Positions 1 through 9,800 of a stretch of 64,000 nucleotides of DNA are shown here, piece after piece. Each line of letters starts with the position of its first letter. The first letter of the stretch is position 1. This stretch comes from Allolobophora icterica (taxonomy: Eukaryota; Annelida; Clitellata; Crassiclitellata; Lumbricidae), in the NCBI GenBank assembly GCA_963556255.1, contig OY744606.1:191001-255000 (forward strand). Reading direction: 5' to 3'. The notes beneath the pieces were generated by a model that saw only the letters and a list, made by a program, of their open reading frames with translations, did no database searches and had not been told where the DNA came from. Position numbers and translations under genes: made by a program.

Positions 1-389
1 TTAGCCATGCCTTTGACACTCTCAACGCCGCCTCGAAAGCGCCAGTTTAGTGGCAACCTTATCGCCGCTCAGCCTTATCGGTCGTTGGAGCGTGCTGGTT
101 CAAGCGGTCGGCGCCATCCGCTGGCTGACAAGACAGCTAGGACAGCTGACGGTAGACACAGGGTCTCTGACATCCGGATGTAGAGATTGCACTGCGATCA
201 TACTTTTAGCCTTCTTCTCACTTGTCGGCGCTTAACAGTTGTCGCTTCCAATCCAATTAACCAAACGAACTAATTAAAACAACTGTGCCGTTAATTATGC
301 GCTCTTAGTTGTTATGTATATCTGGCTATTTGTTTTGGTCGTGAGCTGCTAATAATACTTCAGCTAGCCTCGAGAGGCAGCTATGCGTA
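1..389. other. Non-coding stretch, nothing recognised
   Basis: Mixed-composition DNA with only a short ORF and no family resemblance. I see no repeat structure here. Confidence 0.4.
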
Positions 390-600
390 GCGACTTTATT
401 TTCTTTGCCTCAGCATATGAATGCGGGTGTGCAGTGACTCTGTAGTTTATTCCCGGTGACTGTGTTAAGTGGATGGTTGATGAGTTAGAAGTTAGTGCAG
501 CATAAATCTTCGCAGATCTTAACATTCGGTTGGAGGTTTGAACTCCCGACGCGTAGGCTGACAGCCCAGCACGTAACCACTAAGCTATCGCGCAGCTCGA
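390..600 (-). repeat. tRNA-derived SINE, family A, near full length
   Basis: Read on the minus strand, it starts with a tRNA-like head (535-600) containing an A-box-like GCTTAGTGGTTACGTG and a B-box-like AGTTCAAACC. The body follows, then a conserved 3' block reading roughly CATATGCTGAGGCAAAG followed by AAGTCGCTA. The same head and tail recur at 9567, 12295, 34300, 47890 and 52005, which defines the family. Confidence 0.75.
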
Positions 601-1249
601 AGTGGTAATGTAATGTAATTCTGGTGACATATACTTCCTGCCTCAGTTAATCGTTTCGAATCTGGCATCCTTAGTTCTAGTGAAGAGTGGCGCAACATAA
701 ATGCGATACCTGAGTAAAGGTTACATTACAACAGCGAGCTTTCTCAACAGCGTGACGGTTTATGATGATGATGCTGATGTGTAAATATATCTGATATGAT
801 GTCGCTCTATAAATAGCTCCTTTGGGTGGGCGTGGTCTTTGCGGACTAAGGAAATGCAATCGAGACAATCTGTTTGCTACCGAGAGAAGGAGGAGAGGAG
901 GAGAGAGGAGGAGAAGAATAGCACGATGAGAGAAAGAGGAGGAGGAGGAGGAGAGGAGGAGGAGGAGGAAGTGGAGCTGGTGTTGAGGCCTTATGCTTGA
1001 ATCTGCATCCTCATCCAGTGCCTTTCGAAGATGCTGGCTTTTATCCGGGTACTTAAGATGGCAACATTACTACCCAATGATGAATTGATTCTCTGCCACT
1101 CGCTCGGCCAAGCAGCAGCTGTGAGGCGGCGGTGGCGCCTCCTCTATCGCATTTATATTGAACGCCGATTCCGCTATAAATTACCTTTAACCCTTTAAAT
1201 TCCAAAAGCATCGCTCTCTAACATTAGCAATCCCTTATGCTAACTTCAC
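601..1249. other. Non-coding, with a purine-rich GGA tract
   Basis: No gene is visible. About 885-975 is an imperfect (GGA)n/(GAGGA)n purine tract on the plus strand. Confidence 0.5.
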
Positions 1250-1335
1250 GAGACAGCCATTGTTATGAAGATTTAGCTACCTAGTTTTCTTAACCTCGGC
1301 ATATGAAGGCGGGTGGCCAGTCCTCTCCCTCACCA
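1250..1335 (-). repeat. SINE family A, 3' fragment
   Basis: It contains the conserved CCTCGGCATATGAAGG block with the flanking TTTTCTTAA seen in other reverse copies of the family. The tRNA-like head is missing. Confidence 0.55.
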
Positions 1336-1481
1336 TCTGATCTTGGTTTAAGATCCTTGTGATGATGCGTAACTGCTCCATTCTACCAGGGAAGCTATGT
1401 ACTTGAGTGTCACCTTACCTGTCCTCCTCAGATCGCTTCATTCGACACACATGACAGTCTTGCTAACCTCATGTCTGGTAC

Positions 1482-1645
1482 TTGACAGTGCAAGGTGGAA
1501 GCTTTGCTGTGGTCACCACCTCACTCTGGAACTGGCTTCCATGCAACCTGCGACATGAGTTTCTTCTTTTTTTCTGTCTCTATTTCACAAGCGGTTTAAG
1601 ACATTTCTATCCATGGTCCAGGAAGATGCGCCTATGTGGTCTGTC
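1482..1645 (+). pseudogene. LINE reverse-transcriptase C-terminal remnant
   Basis: One frame reads FAVVTTSLWNWLPCNLR, which matches the motif (a-V-x-a-P-x-L-W-N-x-L-P-x-x-L-R) that closes many CR1/L2-type LINE ORF2 proteins. A one-base frame change then recovers LFHKRFKTFLS, the usual F-K-x-x-L-K-T-x-L-F block. The frameshift and missing upstream domains make it a dead 3' fragment. The family call rests on remembered motif conservation. Confidence 0.6.
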
Positions 1646-1989
1646 TCTTGAAGAAGAGGCCTGTGGAAATGTTCCCTTACAACTTACTATGTGCTCGCAT
1701 CTCCATTTTACTATATCTTAGAAGCGCCATTCAGGACCATGCAGTTAACTCTGCCACAAGAAAATAAATGCGCTATAGAAAATACCCTTATACAAGTAAC
1801 GATGAAGACGAATTAAGTATGTGTCAGAACACTTTATAGAGCGCATTTTTATGTTTACTTGTACTTAATAACTGTATACAGAGTGACTTGGTCAATCGTA
1901 TGGTATAGCATGGAGCACATCTATCAAGGATTCCAACAGTTTATCAAACGTCAGGGATACTATGACTTGACCCGTGTTACATGGGTCAA
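1646..1989. other. Non-coding, with a weak inverted repeat
   Basis: Around 1766-1780 and 1836-1850 two AT-rich stretches containing GCGCTATA-like sequence are roughly inverted. No gene is visible. Confidence 0.35.
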
Positions 1990-2135
1990 AAGTGGTTCAG
2001 AAGACGTTTCGTCCAGTAGCTAAATGGATAGAGCGCTTGGCCTGTAGCGCAGAGAGTTAGGGTTCGAGCTTCTGCTGTGTTGGTCACTGTGTAAGGACCT
2101 TGAGCAAGTTCTTCGCTCACAATTGCTCGGCGCCA
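1990..2135 (+). repeat. tRNA-derived SINE, family B
   Basis: The head has an A-box-like TAGCTAAATGGATAGAGCG and a B-box-like GGTTCGAGC, so it resembles a tRNA. It is followed by ACCTTGAGCAAG and CACAATTGCTCGGCGCCATC, a body shared with 12625, 50955, 51480 and 59868. The usual terminal AATAAATGC is absent here. Confidence 0.65.
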
Positions 2136-2961
2136 TCGATGTTCTGTCGTATGGTCGTGTGTGCACTTCTGAACTTTGGAAAGAGGGTAATATCAAATGC
2201 AGTTGTATGGTATATGGTATCGTCGAGAACCATTGTATGCAGTGGGTGGCTTTCTGGTTTTCTTTTGTCTGTTCGGCCTATTGTGTCGTTTTACATGCGT
2301 CTTTTTATTGTGCCTTCACAATTGTCATCAGTGCAGTTAAAATCACTGAGTTGCCTATCGCGTTATTTAATACAGACTGTTTAAGTGAACCACTTGTGGG
2401 CTATTTATCGTCATTTCCAGTTCTTGATGAAAGATTTGAGTATCGTTTAAAGTGCTTTAAACCCTCCGTGTGTTTACTACACGCATCATTGCGTTTTACT
2501 AGATGAAAAGGTAGACAAACGACTGGAGCGGAAAGGGCGTCGAAGAGAGTAATATAAGTGATAGGTAATATAAGTGAATGTGCTTCTGTTCAACTGGTCA
2601 TTGGAGTCATGATTCGACATTGACTGCAGGTGACATAGGATCGCATACGACCCGATCTATCTTTTATTAATTATGCCAACAAATTTTAGGCAGTTTTTTT
2701 AACCCTCTGTCAACAACTGTCAAACATTCAAGGATCCCTAATTAAAATTATGTAAAAACAGTTACCCCCCCCCCCCATCGAAAAGAAACAAGAAATATTA
2801 GATTTTCGAAAAGAACCAAGGATATTCGCATTTTAATAAGAGATTATGCAGCGCATTTGATCATTTAACATGGGAACAATAAACAAGATCATTTAAAAGG
2901 AAGAAAATATTGCGTTTCATTAAATTACAAACAAACAAAGAAATAGATCACTCATAAAGAC
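2136..2961. other. Non-coding left flank of the TTAA transposon
   Basis: It contains overlapping ORFs of up to 127 codons that match no family I know. There is a C-run at about 2764-2776. I see nothing else. Confidence 0.4.
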
Positions 2962-2965
2962 TTAA

Positions 2966-3223
2966 AGCCCTAGGTTTTAGGTTTGGCGGTTTCCCTCGTA
3001 GAATGAAGTGACCAACGACTGTAGGCGGTTCAAGTAAGCATCTGTCGGCCAATGGGCGTTGATTTCATTTTGGTTTACACATCTTACAAGCATAGGCTGC
3101 TGAATTTAATTATATGCATAGCCTAGGCAACATCGTCCGCTTTGTGGAATGGAGGCGAGGCGCAGGGACGGTCGGTCGATCGGTGGTAGCCCCCACCCTA
3201 GGCCCTTCACCCTCCCTCTGGCC
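2966..3223 (+). repeat. Left terminal inverted repeat of the transposon
   Basis: 258 bp, matched base for base by eye with the reverse complement of 7905-8162. A further inverted match, 3224-3270 against 7779-7827, continues inward. It is interrupted on the right side by about 77 extra bases (7828-7904). Confidence 0.9.
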
Positions 3224-3270
3224 TACCCCGATCAATTGACCACTTGTATATATAACCGAGCTTTGGGTCG

Positions 3271-3708
3271 TAAACCTGTATATAAATGCCAGCTGTTGAT
3301 GCTGTCACCGTTGCCTTATTATACCCGGAACACTAAAGACAATAAGCTGTATTTCATATTCTAAGAATTTGCACCAGTATCAGATGCTAATATACAGCCT
3401 AAGGAAGAGAGACTAGGTCACATGCCAAATTATGCTAATGAACTTAGGAAATGAACTTAGGAAATGTCCTTTCACAATTGAGTCTTGGTTTGCAGTACTC
3501 ATTCTAGTTTGAATTTCGCTGCAGCAGAGTTGAGCTTCGTAATTTCTTCACTTCATAGCCATTTTAAATCGCATAGTCGATACAGCTTATATCTCGTGTC
3601 TGTATATTATATTATTATCTTATTTCAGTAGTGGACCTTATAGTAGTATAACATTGTATTTCGTTAGTGGACATATATTAGTATCATTATATCGAACTAT
3701 TTCCAAAG
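3271..3708 (+). other. Transposon 5' leader before the transposase
   Basis: AT-rich, without a recognisable core promoter. The transposase ATG at 3709 is preceded by AAAG and followed by GG, a good animal initiation context (A at -3, G at +4). Confidence 0.4.
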
Positions 3709-5592
3709 ATGGATGGAGACTACGCTGTACCAACGACACCGACTTCAGGTGTTGCAGTTGGCAACATGCGAACATTTAAAAAACGGTTGTCTGATGGATC
3801 TACCAAGAGTTATAGCTACCCTTACGTTTCTGTAAGGAAACATTTTGAATTAACTTTTACAACCGACAGTGATAAACTTAAATTTGAGCAAAAATGTGAG
3901 GACATTCGCTTGGCGTTGGGAGTAAAAAGTTTGAGAGAAGTTCTGGTGAAAGTCATAATGGATGTTGACACCAATAAGCTCTCTTCTGCAACTCAACATC
4001 CGCAGCAGACACTCACGATGTCTTCAGTCACGGAAGAAGTAAGTGAATCAACTTCACTGACTGATCCAGCATCTGTCACAGCAGCAATATCAGCAGCTCC
4101 AGCAACAGCTTTGGAGACTGCACATGAGAATTTTGTTGGGCAGTGCTCCAGCATTGCCCAGTTGATCGACACAATCTCACAACATTCATCCACATGTGTG
4201 ACGCCGTATTCAGTGAAGTCATGGACACACAGTGGTCATGTGCTGTCGGTGGATATGGAGTGTGCGAAAAAACACTCCTTTCAGTGGAGTTCCTCATCCA
4301 CAATAGACAGCGAGCGGAAGGAATTTGAAGTCAACCACCGAGTGATGTTGAGCTACCTGGCCTCTGGTATGACACCCATACAGTACGAGCGCTTTAGCGA
4401 CTTCAGTCGGTTTGGACTATTGTCAGACCTTTTCCGCAGGAGGAATATGGTTACATTTAGTGCCATTTCTGAGAACCTGCGAAAGCAATCTATATTTGGC
4501 GCTAGAGCGCAGGAGTCTTCACTGTCGCCTGATGGAGCTATCTCTATAATGACTGACGCACGACATCATTGTAGACGAAATAGTTATCACACCGACCATG
4601 TTGCTATCGGGTTGAAAACTCACAAAGTCGTTGATATTCAACACATTAACGGGAATGATGATAACTGTTCACAGCGTCACGAGGCAGTGGGATTCGACAG
4701 GATGTACGAGAGCCTGGATCTCAGCAACATTAAAGTTGCCCATCATGTGCATGATCGAAACATGACAATCAACAAGCGCCTACGTGAGAGGAAGCAAGCC
4801 AGGAATTCCAATGACCGCTGGCACTGCACCCGTCCTATAACAGCCGGGGTGAAAAAAATTGGGCAAGGAGCACAAAAAAACATTGGAAAAACATGGCATC
4901 CCGAGCTTTCTGACAAGGGTGCTGCCATTCGAAACCACGTCTATTGGTGTATGGACAATTGCAATGGAGATGCCCAAACCCTGCGTAAGCTCATAGAATC
5001 ATGCATCCCTCATTTTCAGAACAACCACAGCAAGTGCCATGAAACTTCCCACTGCAAAGAGCCGGGGCATATGATTGAAGTTCGAATTGTTTCAAATGAG
5101 GCTGCAATTACAATGCTCCAGGACTTTCTTCGGTCGTTGGTAGTGTACAAGCACGCTGAAGATTATGTCAAAGGCCACGACACATTTTATGTGGAAAGTT
5201 TTAATAACGTTTGTCTGATCTATCTGGATAAACGGATACACTACGGGAATTTAATGTACGAGCTGCGGAGCAATCTGGCTGTCTTGGACTGGAACGAACA
5301 CGTCGACAGACCATACACGTCTATATGCACGACTGTTCGTTCGAAAAACCCACGTCGCCAAATCGGGAAAAAAGTGTATCGGCGCAAGACCTACGTATTT
5401 GTTGAGAACATTTGGAATTTGTACATTGCCGTGTGGTCAGCATCTAAAGCAATATCGGAGTCTGTGACAGAAACTTCTGCAGATAAGGAGACCTGCCAGA
5501 GTGAAATCTCTTCGGACGAATCCGATGACGACCAATTAGGAGACAGTGAGAGCTTTTCAAATGAAAGCAATGCACCCTACACAGTAGAATAA
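3709..5592 (+). CDS. DDE-type transposase, 627 aa, uninterrupted
   Basis: Likely cuts and pastes the surrounding TTAA element in the nucleus. The core resembles invertebrate and fish transposases with three acidic blocks: MTDARHH (D283), VHDRNM (D349) and YVESFNN (E496), a plausible D/D/E triad. Between them are WHPELSDK (396-403), YWCMDNCNGD (412-421) and a His/Cys cluster (HSKCHETSHC, 440-449). Near the end is a conserved-looking LAVLDWNEHVDR (523-534). The N-terminus (1-90) is basic and lacks a THAP zinc finger, which many Kolobok proteins have. The region 90-140 is Ser/Thr/Ala-rich. The tail (596-620) is acidic and serine-rich. It is a single exon with no frameshift. The family is recognised from memory and the exact superfamily is uncertain. 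Confidence 0.85.
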   Translation: MDGDYAVPTTPTSGVAVGNMRTFKKRLSDGSTKSYSYPYVSVRKHFELTFTTDSDKLKFEQKCEDIRLALGVKSLREVLVKVIMDVDTNKLSSATQHPQQTLTMSSVTEEVSESTSLTDPASVTAAISAAPATALETAHENFVGQCSSIAQLIDTISQHSSTCVTPYSVKSWTHSGHVLSVDMECAKKHSFQWSSSSTIDSERKEFEVNHRVMLSYLASGMTPIQYERFSDFSRFGLLSDLFRRRNMVTFSAISENLRKQSIFGARAQESSLSPDGAISIMTDARHHCRRNSYHTDHVAIGLKTHKVVDIQHINGNDDNCSQRHEAVGFDRMYESLDLSNIKVAHHVHDRNMTINKRLRERKQARNSNDRWHCTRPITAGVKKIGQGAQKNIGKTWHPELSDKGAAIRNHVYWCMDNCNGDAQTLRKLIESCIPHFQNNHSKCHETSHCKEPGHMIEVRIVSNEAAITMLQDFLRSLVVYKHAEDYVKGHDTFYVESFNNVCLIYLDKRIHYGNLMYELRSNLAVLDWNEHVDRPYTSICTTVRSKNPRRQIGKKVYRRKTYVFVENIWNLYIAVWSASKAISESVTETSADKETCQSEISSDESDDDQLGDSESFSNESNAPYTVE

Positions 5593-6512
5593 CCGTAAGA
5601 GCTGTGACAATATTGTATGATACACTAAAATCAAACATATCAGTGCTACATAACCATCAACCGTCATTACACATAACCACCTTAGCATTCTGCTGTCTAC
5701 TCTGCTTGACCTCCCCGGATTTTGGCCTGGCATAGGACAGAGAGATGTGTGGCAGAGCTGATGTGTGGCAGAGCTGACTGCTATCACACGCGTCCACAGG
5801 TGGCGGATAGTGGAACGACCTCTAGAAATAGAGGTCAGCTGCGAAATAAGCAGGGTTATATCTGACGAATAAGCAGTCGCGGACCAACAGCGGCAAGGCT
5901 AGTAGGGCACACTGTAGAAAAAGAGTGGCATTTTGCTTGACAACTAAAAGCTGCAAATATCCAATAACAGCCTTGTGACATGGGAGCACATGACTCAATT
6001 TAAATAAGCCTGATGACCCTCTGCCTAGCGGGCATGTGTTCATCACCAAGACTAGGTCCACAGCGGAAAACTGTGGTTGATGCCACGAAGGGCATCCGAT
6101 CTGTAACAAGATGCTCCAATCTGTATAAAAATGAATCTGTGGCTTACCCCCCCTCAACGAGGTCCTAATCCAAGCAAGAAAAAAAGAAGATTGAACGGAC
6201 AAGGGACTGTGGCCATTGCAAAATTGATTTGACATAGCACTTATGAAAAACCTAGTCTCCGTAACGTGGTTTTCGTGTGGCGCCGAGCAATTGAGGGCAA
6301 TTCAGGTTTAAATCCACCTCTGAGTAGGAATCTTGAAGAGGCGCTATATAAATTTAAAATGGGGGAATGTTATGTTACATTGAATCATAGCTATGACAGG
6401 TGTACATAAGCAGCTCACAATCGATAAAATTCTGCTTTATGTCAGAAAGTAAGTGTACAATAAAAATCTCTCTGTCTAAACAAAGTCCGGCGAATTATCC
6501 AAAGTATCAATG
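5593..6512. other. Transposon internal spacer between convergent ORFs
   Basis: It lies between the two stop codons. About 6255-6350 looks like a degenerate SINE (AGGTTTAAATCC box-B-like, then GCGCTATATAAATTTAA). AATAAA occurs at about 6461-6466 on the plus strand, which is far for the transposase. A minus-strand ORF at 6235-5822 has no recognisable motif and I do not call it. Confidence 0.4.
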
Positions 6513-6983
6513 TTACTCCCACTTGTGGCCCATGTAAGGCGTGCCTGTTGGATTCGGATACAACGATCTCACTTTTCGCACTACGCAATCTGGCATTATT
6601 TCCCGCATGTGAAGTACACCGTTCGATTCCGTTAGTTTCTTGGCCAGATATAATGGGCTCGTCCACCCACCCAAGTTGCAAATGATCTTCCAATATTTTC
6701 CATAAATTACTCTTCGTATTGGACTGTTAGCTGCATGCGCTGCTTGTCCTCCGCCAAGCCAACCTGGAGATGCAGAACCCACGCACGGAGAGAGAAAACA
6801 AAGAGGACAGGCGCCTTCCGATTGATGATTTTCACCCTGCAGCTGCAAATGATCAGCTGACACTTGAATGTCATGACTGTTTTGAGCCTCAATTTCTGAC
6901 TCTGTACTATTTCCATTGGACGCGACCAAGACCTCCTTCGAAGCGGCATCCATACAAGATTTTCTTCTCTTTGGTGGTTCCAA
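6513..6983 (-). CDS. Second transposon ORF with a P2X7-ballast-like C-terminus
   Basis: 156 codons, convergent with the transposase. The frame opens just after TTTGTTCCAATTGCAG, a good splice acceptor, and the first ATG is codon 11 (about 147 aa from there). An upstream exon is therefore possible. The N-terminus has a basic KRRK. A cysteine cluster CPLCFLSPC lies at 59-67. The C-terminal 70 residues contain RRVIYGKYWKI, REIMPDCVVRKVRSLYPNP and PYMGHKWE. This resembles the end of the P2X7 receptor cytoplasmic ballast domain (R-x-x-[IL]-P-S-C-V-V-x-x-I-R-x-x-F-P then Y-x-G-F) from memory. There is no channel or membrane segment, and its role in the element is unknown. Confidence 0.55.
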   Translation of the reverse strand: MEPPKRRKSCMDAASKEVLVASNGNSTESEIEAQNSHDIQVSADHLQLQGENHQSEGACPLCFLSPCVGSASPGWLGGGQAAHAANSPIRRVIYGKYWKIICNLGGWTSPLYLAKKLTESNGVLHMREIMPDCVVRKVRSLYPNPTGTPYMGHKWE

Positions 6984-7420
6984 CTCTGCAATTGGAACAA
7001 AGGCAGTTTCGATTGGTTGGAGATATATTTATAATGTCATCAACATACAATTAGCTCTTTCGACTTGACTTGAACGACAGCTTAGCTGGGTTATGCATAT
7101 GTTTATTGTCTTATTACATATCGTAATAATAATAATCATGGTAATTTTAATAATTACATTTTTAATTGGCCATTTATTATCATTACTGCTGTTACTGCTG
7201 TTCACATCAGTTGTCATTATACTAACATTGCTGATGTTATTATTACTATGTATTTCTATAGCATGGTTTGAGCTAAATATTTGCAAGGATAATAAATGCA
7301 ATTTAATTTAATATTTATAAATCTTAGTTCAATCTTATTTGCGCACGTATAGCGCTACCTGAAGAACAATAGGGCCTACTTGTACAGGGTTCACCACACA
7401 AAACAATTTATACAATTTCA

Positions 7421-7421
<1 letters not shown>
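6984..7421. other. Transposon spacer, AT-rich
   Basis: The stretch holds TTATTA/TCATTA-rich low-complexity DNA (7120-7260) and no supported gene. An upstream exon of the minus-strand ORF could lie here, but I could not identify one. Confidence 0.4.

Positions 7422-7469
<48 letters not shown>
7422..7469. repeat. (TA)n microsatellite inside the transposon
   Basis: An uninterrupted run of about 24 TA dinucleotides. ORFs reading alternating Tyr-Ile here are artefacts. Confidence 0.95.
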
Positions 7470-7470
<1 letters not shown>

Positions 7471-7778
7471 GCATCGTCTTCATAATTACCAATTTTTTCA
7501 AAATTCCAGTTGTTGTGAGCAAAAAATGCCCGTATGGCTTCCTCTTGATCGCCATCTACCACAATAGTAAGTTCGTATTTGTTCATGGCAATCTAATCGC
7601 ATATAGAAACTACAGACTTGTTTCTCAACCCTGTAAGTATCTTCATAGCAATGAACTCCATAGTAATATGAGTGTATGGGGGGGTAAATTTGGATAATTG
7701 GAACAACTTGTATACATTCTAGAAGTACAGGTATGACCTCTAGCCAGCTTACCTGGCTTTCGTATACACAAATTAGTC

Positions 7779-8162
7779 GACCCACAGCTCGGTTATATAT
7801 ATACAAGTGGTCAATTGATCGAGGTAGGGCCTGTACGGGGTATGCCCTGTCGGGTCTAGTCTGCCCTAGCGATGCATCTCCATCCATCCGTCCGACCGCT
7901 AGAGGGCCAGAGGGAGGGTGAAGGGCCTAGGGTGGGGGCTACCACCGATCGACCGACCGTCCCTGCGCCTCGCCTCCATTCCACAAAGCGGACGATGTTG
8001 CCTAGGCTATGCATATAATTAAATTCAGCAGCCTATGCTTGTAAGATGTGTAAACCAAAATGAAATCAACGCCCATTGGCCGACAGATGCTTACTTGAAC
8101 CGCCTACAGTCGTTGGTCACTTCATTCTACGAGGGAAACCGCCAAACCTAAAACCTAGGGCT
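7779..8162 (-). repeat. Right terminal inverted repeat region
   Basis: 7905-8162 is the exact inverted partner of 2966-3223. 7779-7827 pairs imperfectly with 3224-3270. The intervening 7828-7904 has no partner in the left end. Confidence 0.88.
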
Positions 8163-8166
8163 TTAA

Positions 8167-9301
8167 AATAATTTAAAATCTATGGTTGCTTTTTCATTAA
8201 ATTATTGTTGACGTCAATTTGTCAAGAATTGTCTAACTTTTTGTACCTCCCCCCATGTTGTTGACATAATTAATGGACAACCCCCAAAGCCTATGGTAAT
8301 GTGGTATTTGCTTAAACATATGCGTCTGTATGTATGTATGTATGTATGTATGTATGTCCGCTCTTTAGTACTTGCATCACAAGCTTTCTGCTGCATCCGC
8401 AGAACAGATTATTCAAGACGACGCCTCTCGATGGTTGGAAATAGTCGTACGTTCGGCATTCCATAGCGTGAACATCGTATATCTCTGGTGCATTCTGCAT
8501 GAGATTAACCCTCTCTGTGTCTCTCTCTTTCTCCCTCCTTCTCTCACGTGCGTGCGCGCCTCGATAATGACCCGGCCTGCGAGGAGGTAGGGGTAAGGGA
8601 GGGGAGGAGTCGCTTAGTGTAACCGAACACCTCGGGCCACCCGCCCGCTGCCGGCTGCTCGGCCACCAGTGGTATTAAGTGATTTAGAGAGGAGGAGGAG
8701 GACGTAGGCCTGAGGCCTTTCACAATAGTAGACTTATTTTCCGTCTTTATTAACTGCACTGACGTATTTCGCCCCTTCTTGTCTGATGCACAGAAGAGGC
8801 GATAAATGCAGGCCACGGTTAGACAGGCCACCGCAGCCGCCTCTCTCGATGCAGGCCAGGCGGTGGCGGCGTCCGCGTTGGCAACTCCTCGGTCGTTAAC
8901 CCTTTGCCCTTATCCAGTTGTAGGACGTTGCGCAGTCGCAGTCCGCTGTCGTCTGCCTGGCTGTATGCGGCCATCTGCTCGGTTTTATGCGTCCGTGTGC
9001 TTAGCTATTATCCGTCGTCTGATTGGTTGTTAACTGCCGTCTGCTCCGCTGCGTGACGTTATCTTCGACGTGTTGCTGCCTCCGCATGACTTCGTCTTCT
9101 GTGCACTGAACAGCAGCTTGCTTGGCTGTGTAAGTGCGTCTGCTTGGCAGTCTCGGTACCTTTGGTTGGACGTGTCTTGTGTGTGGTTTCCTAAACGGGG
9201 CCGTGCACTCAACTGTGCGCAGTTCCGCTGAGGTGTACCCCCCGAGCGAGAGGTTGTACCCTTCCGTTGGGGTGTGTGGATAAGTGGGTCATCTCCCCTA
9301 C

Positions 9302-9303
<2 letters not shown>
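8167..9303. other. Non-coding; (TATG)n and a GC-rich block
   Basis: (TATG)n lies at about 8328-8357. From about 8540 to 9240 the DNA is unusually GC- and CpG-rich for the window, with a (GGA) patch near 8690. A promoter or 5' exon is possible but nothing specific supports one. Confidence 0.4.

Positions 9304-9351
<48 letters not shown>
9304..9351. repeat. (GT)n microsatellite
   Basis: About 23 GT units. It runs into GT/CT-rich sequence that gives spurious Cys-Val ORFs. Confidence 0.95.
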
Positions 9352-9353
<2 letters not shown>

Positions 9354-9566
9354 GTCTCTTCAGCTGCACTGGGTGGTCGGGTCTGCGCTATACAGTTGTC
9401 TACGTCTCTTTGTTTGCATGTGTCCTTCTGTTCGTCTGCTTGTCTTTGTTTGCATGTGTCTTTCTGTTCTGCTCTCTTTCTGTCTTTGCGGCCAAGTCTT
9501 GAATAATTAAAAATGTCCGTTTTCTCGGATCCCTGATATGTTTACGATGAAGTTCTGAGTCTTGGC

Positions 9567-9800
9567 GTGTGCGAGTGGTTAGCTTGCTGGACTGTCAATC
9601 GAGAGGTCGCTGGTTCAAATCCCCGCCGAAGTGTAGAGATTTGTTTCGTGATTTCTGCTCCACCTGCGCCCCCTAGCGAACTCAGCTATAGTGAATACAC
9701 TGTCAGTGGGAAGATCCGGTGGCGAGGGAGAGGGCTGAAAGCTACCCGCGCTCATATGCCGAGGCAGAGAAAACTGAAGTCGTTAACATTTCAATGCCTG
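9567..9800 (+). repeat. tRNA-derived SINE, family A, full length
   Basis: The tRNA-like head includes GCGAGTGGTTAGC and the box B GGTTCAAATCC. A GCGCCCCCTAGCGAAC block and GAATACACTGTCAGTGG follow. The 3' block is CATATGCCGAGGCAGAG then TGAAGTCGTTAACA. This is the best reference copy in the window. Confidence 0.8.

Larger units (their letters stand above)
2966..8162 (+). mobile_element. Kolobok-like TTAA DNA transposon, apparently complete
   Basis: The element is 5197 bp and is flanked on both sides by TTAA (2962-2965 and 8163-8166), the target duplication of TTAA-class transposons. It starts AGCCCTAGGTTTTAGG and ends with the reverse complement. The outer 258 bp of the two ends read as identical. 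Inside are an uninterrupted transposase ORF on the plus strand (3709-5592) and a convergent second ORF (6983-6513). piggyBac is unlikely because the ends do not begin CCC and the protein has a different D/D/E layout. Assignment to Kolobok rather than another TTAA group such as Sola3 is inference. Internal spacers carry a (TA)n tract and a SINE-like tail (6255-6350). Confidence 0.85.

Noticed and set aside
1482..1600. Upstream ZMIZ exon (VVTT followed by W resembles a vertebrate ZMIZ motif)
   Set aside because: The following WNWLPCNLR and FKTFLS identify it as a LINE ORF2 end.
2966..8162. piggyBac element
   Set aside because: TTAA duplications fit, but the ends begin AGCCC rather than CCC and the protein lacks the piggyBac layout.
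9567..9630. Possible tRNA gene
   Set aside because: A and B boxes are present but the stems do not pair properly and the sequence continues into a SINE body seen elsewhere.
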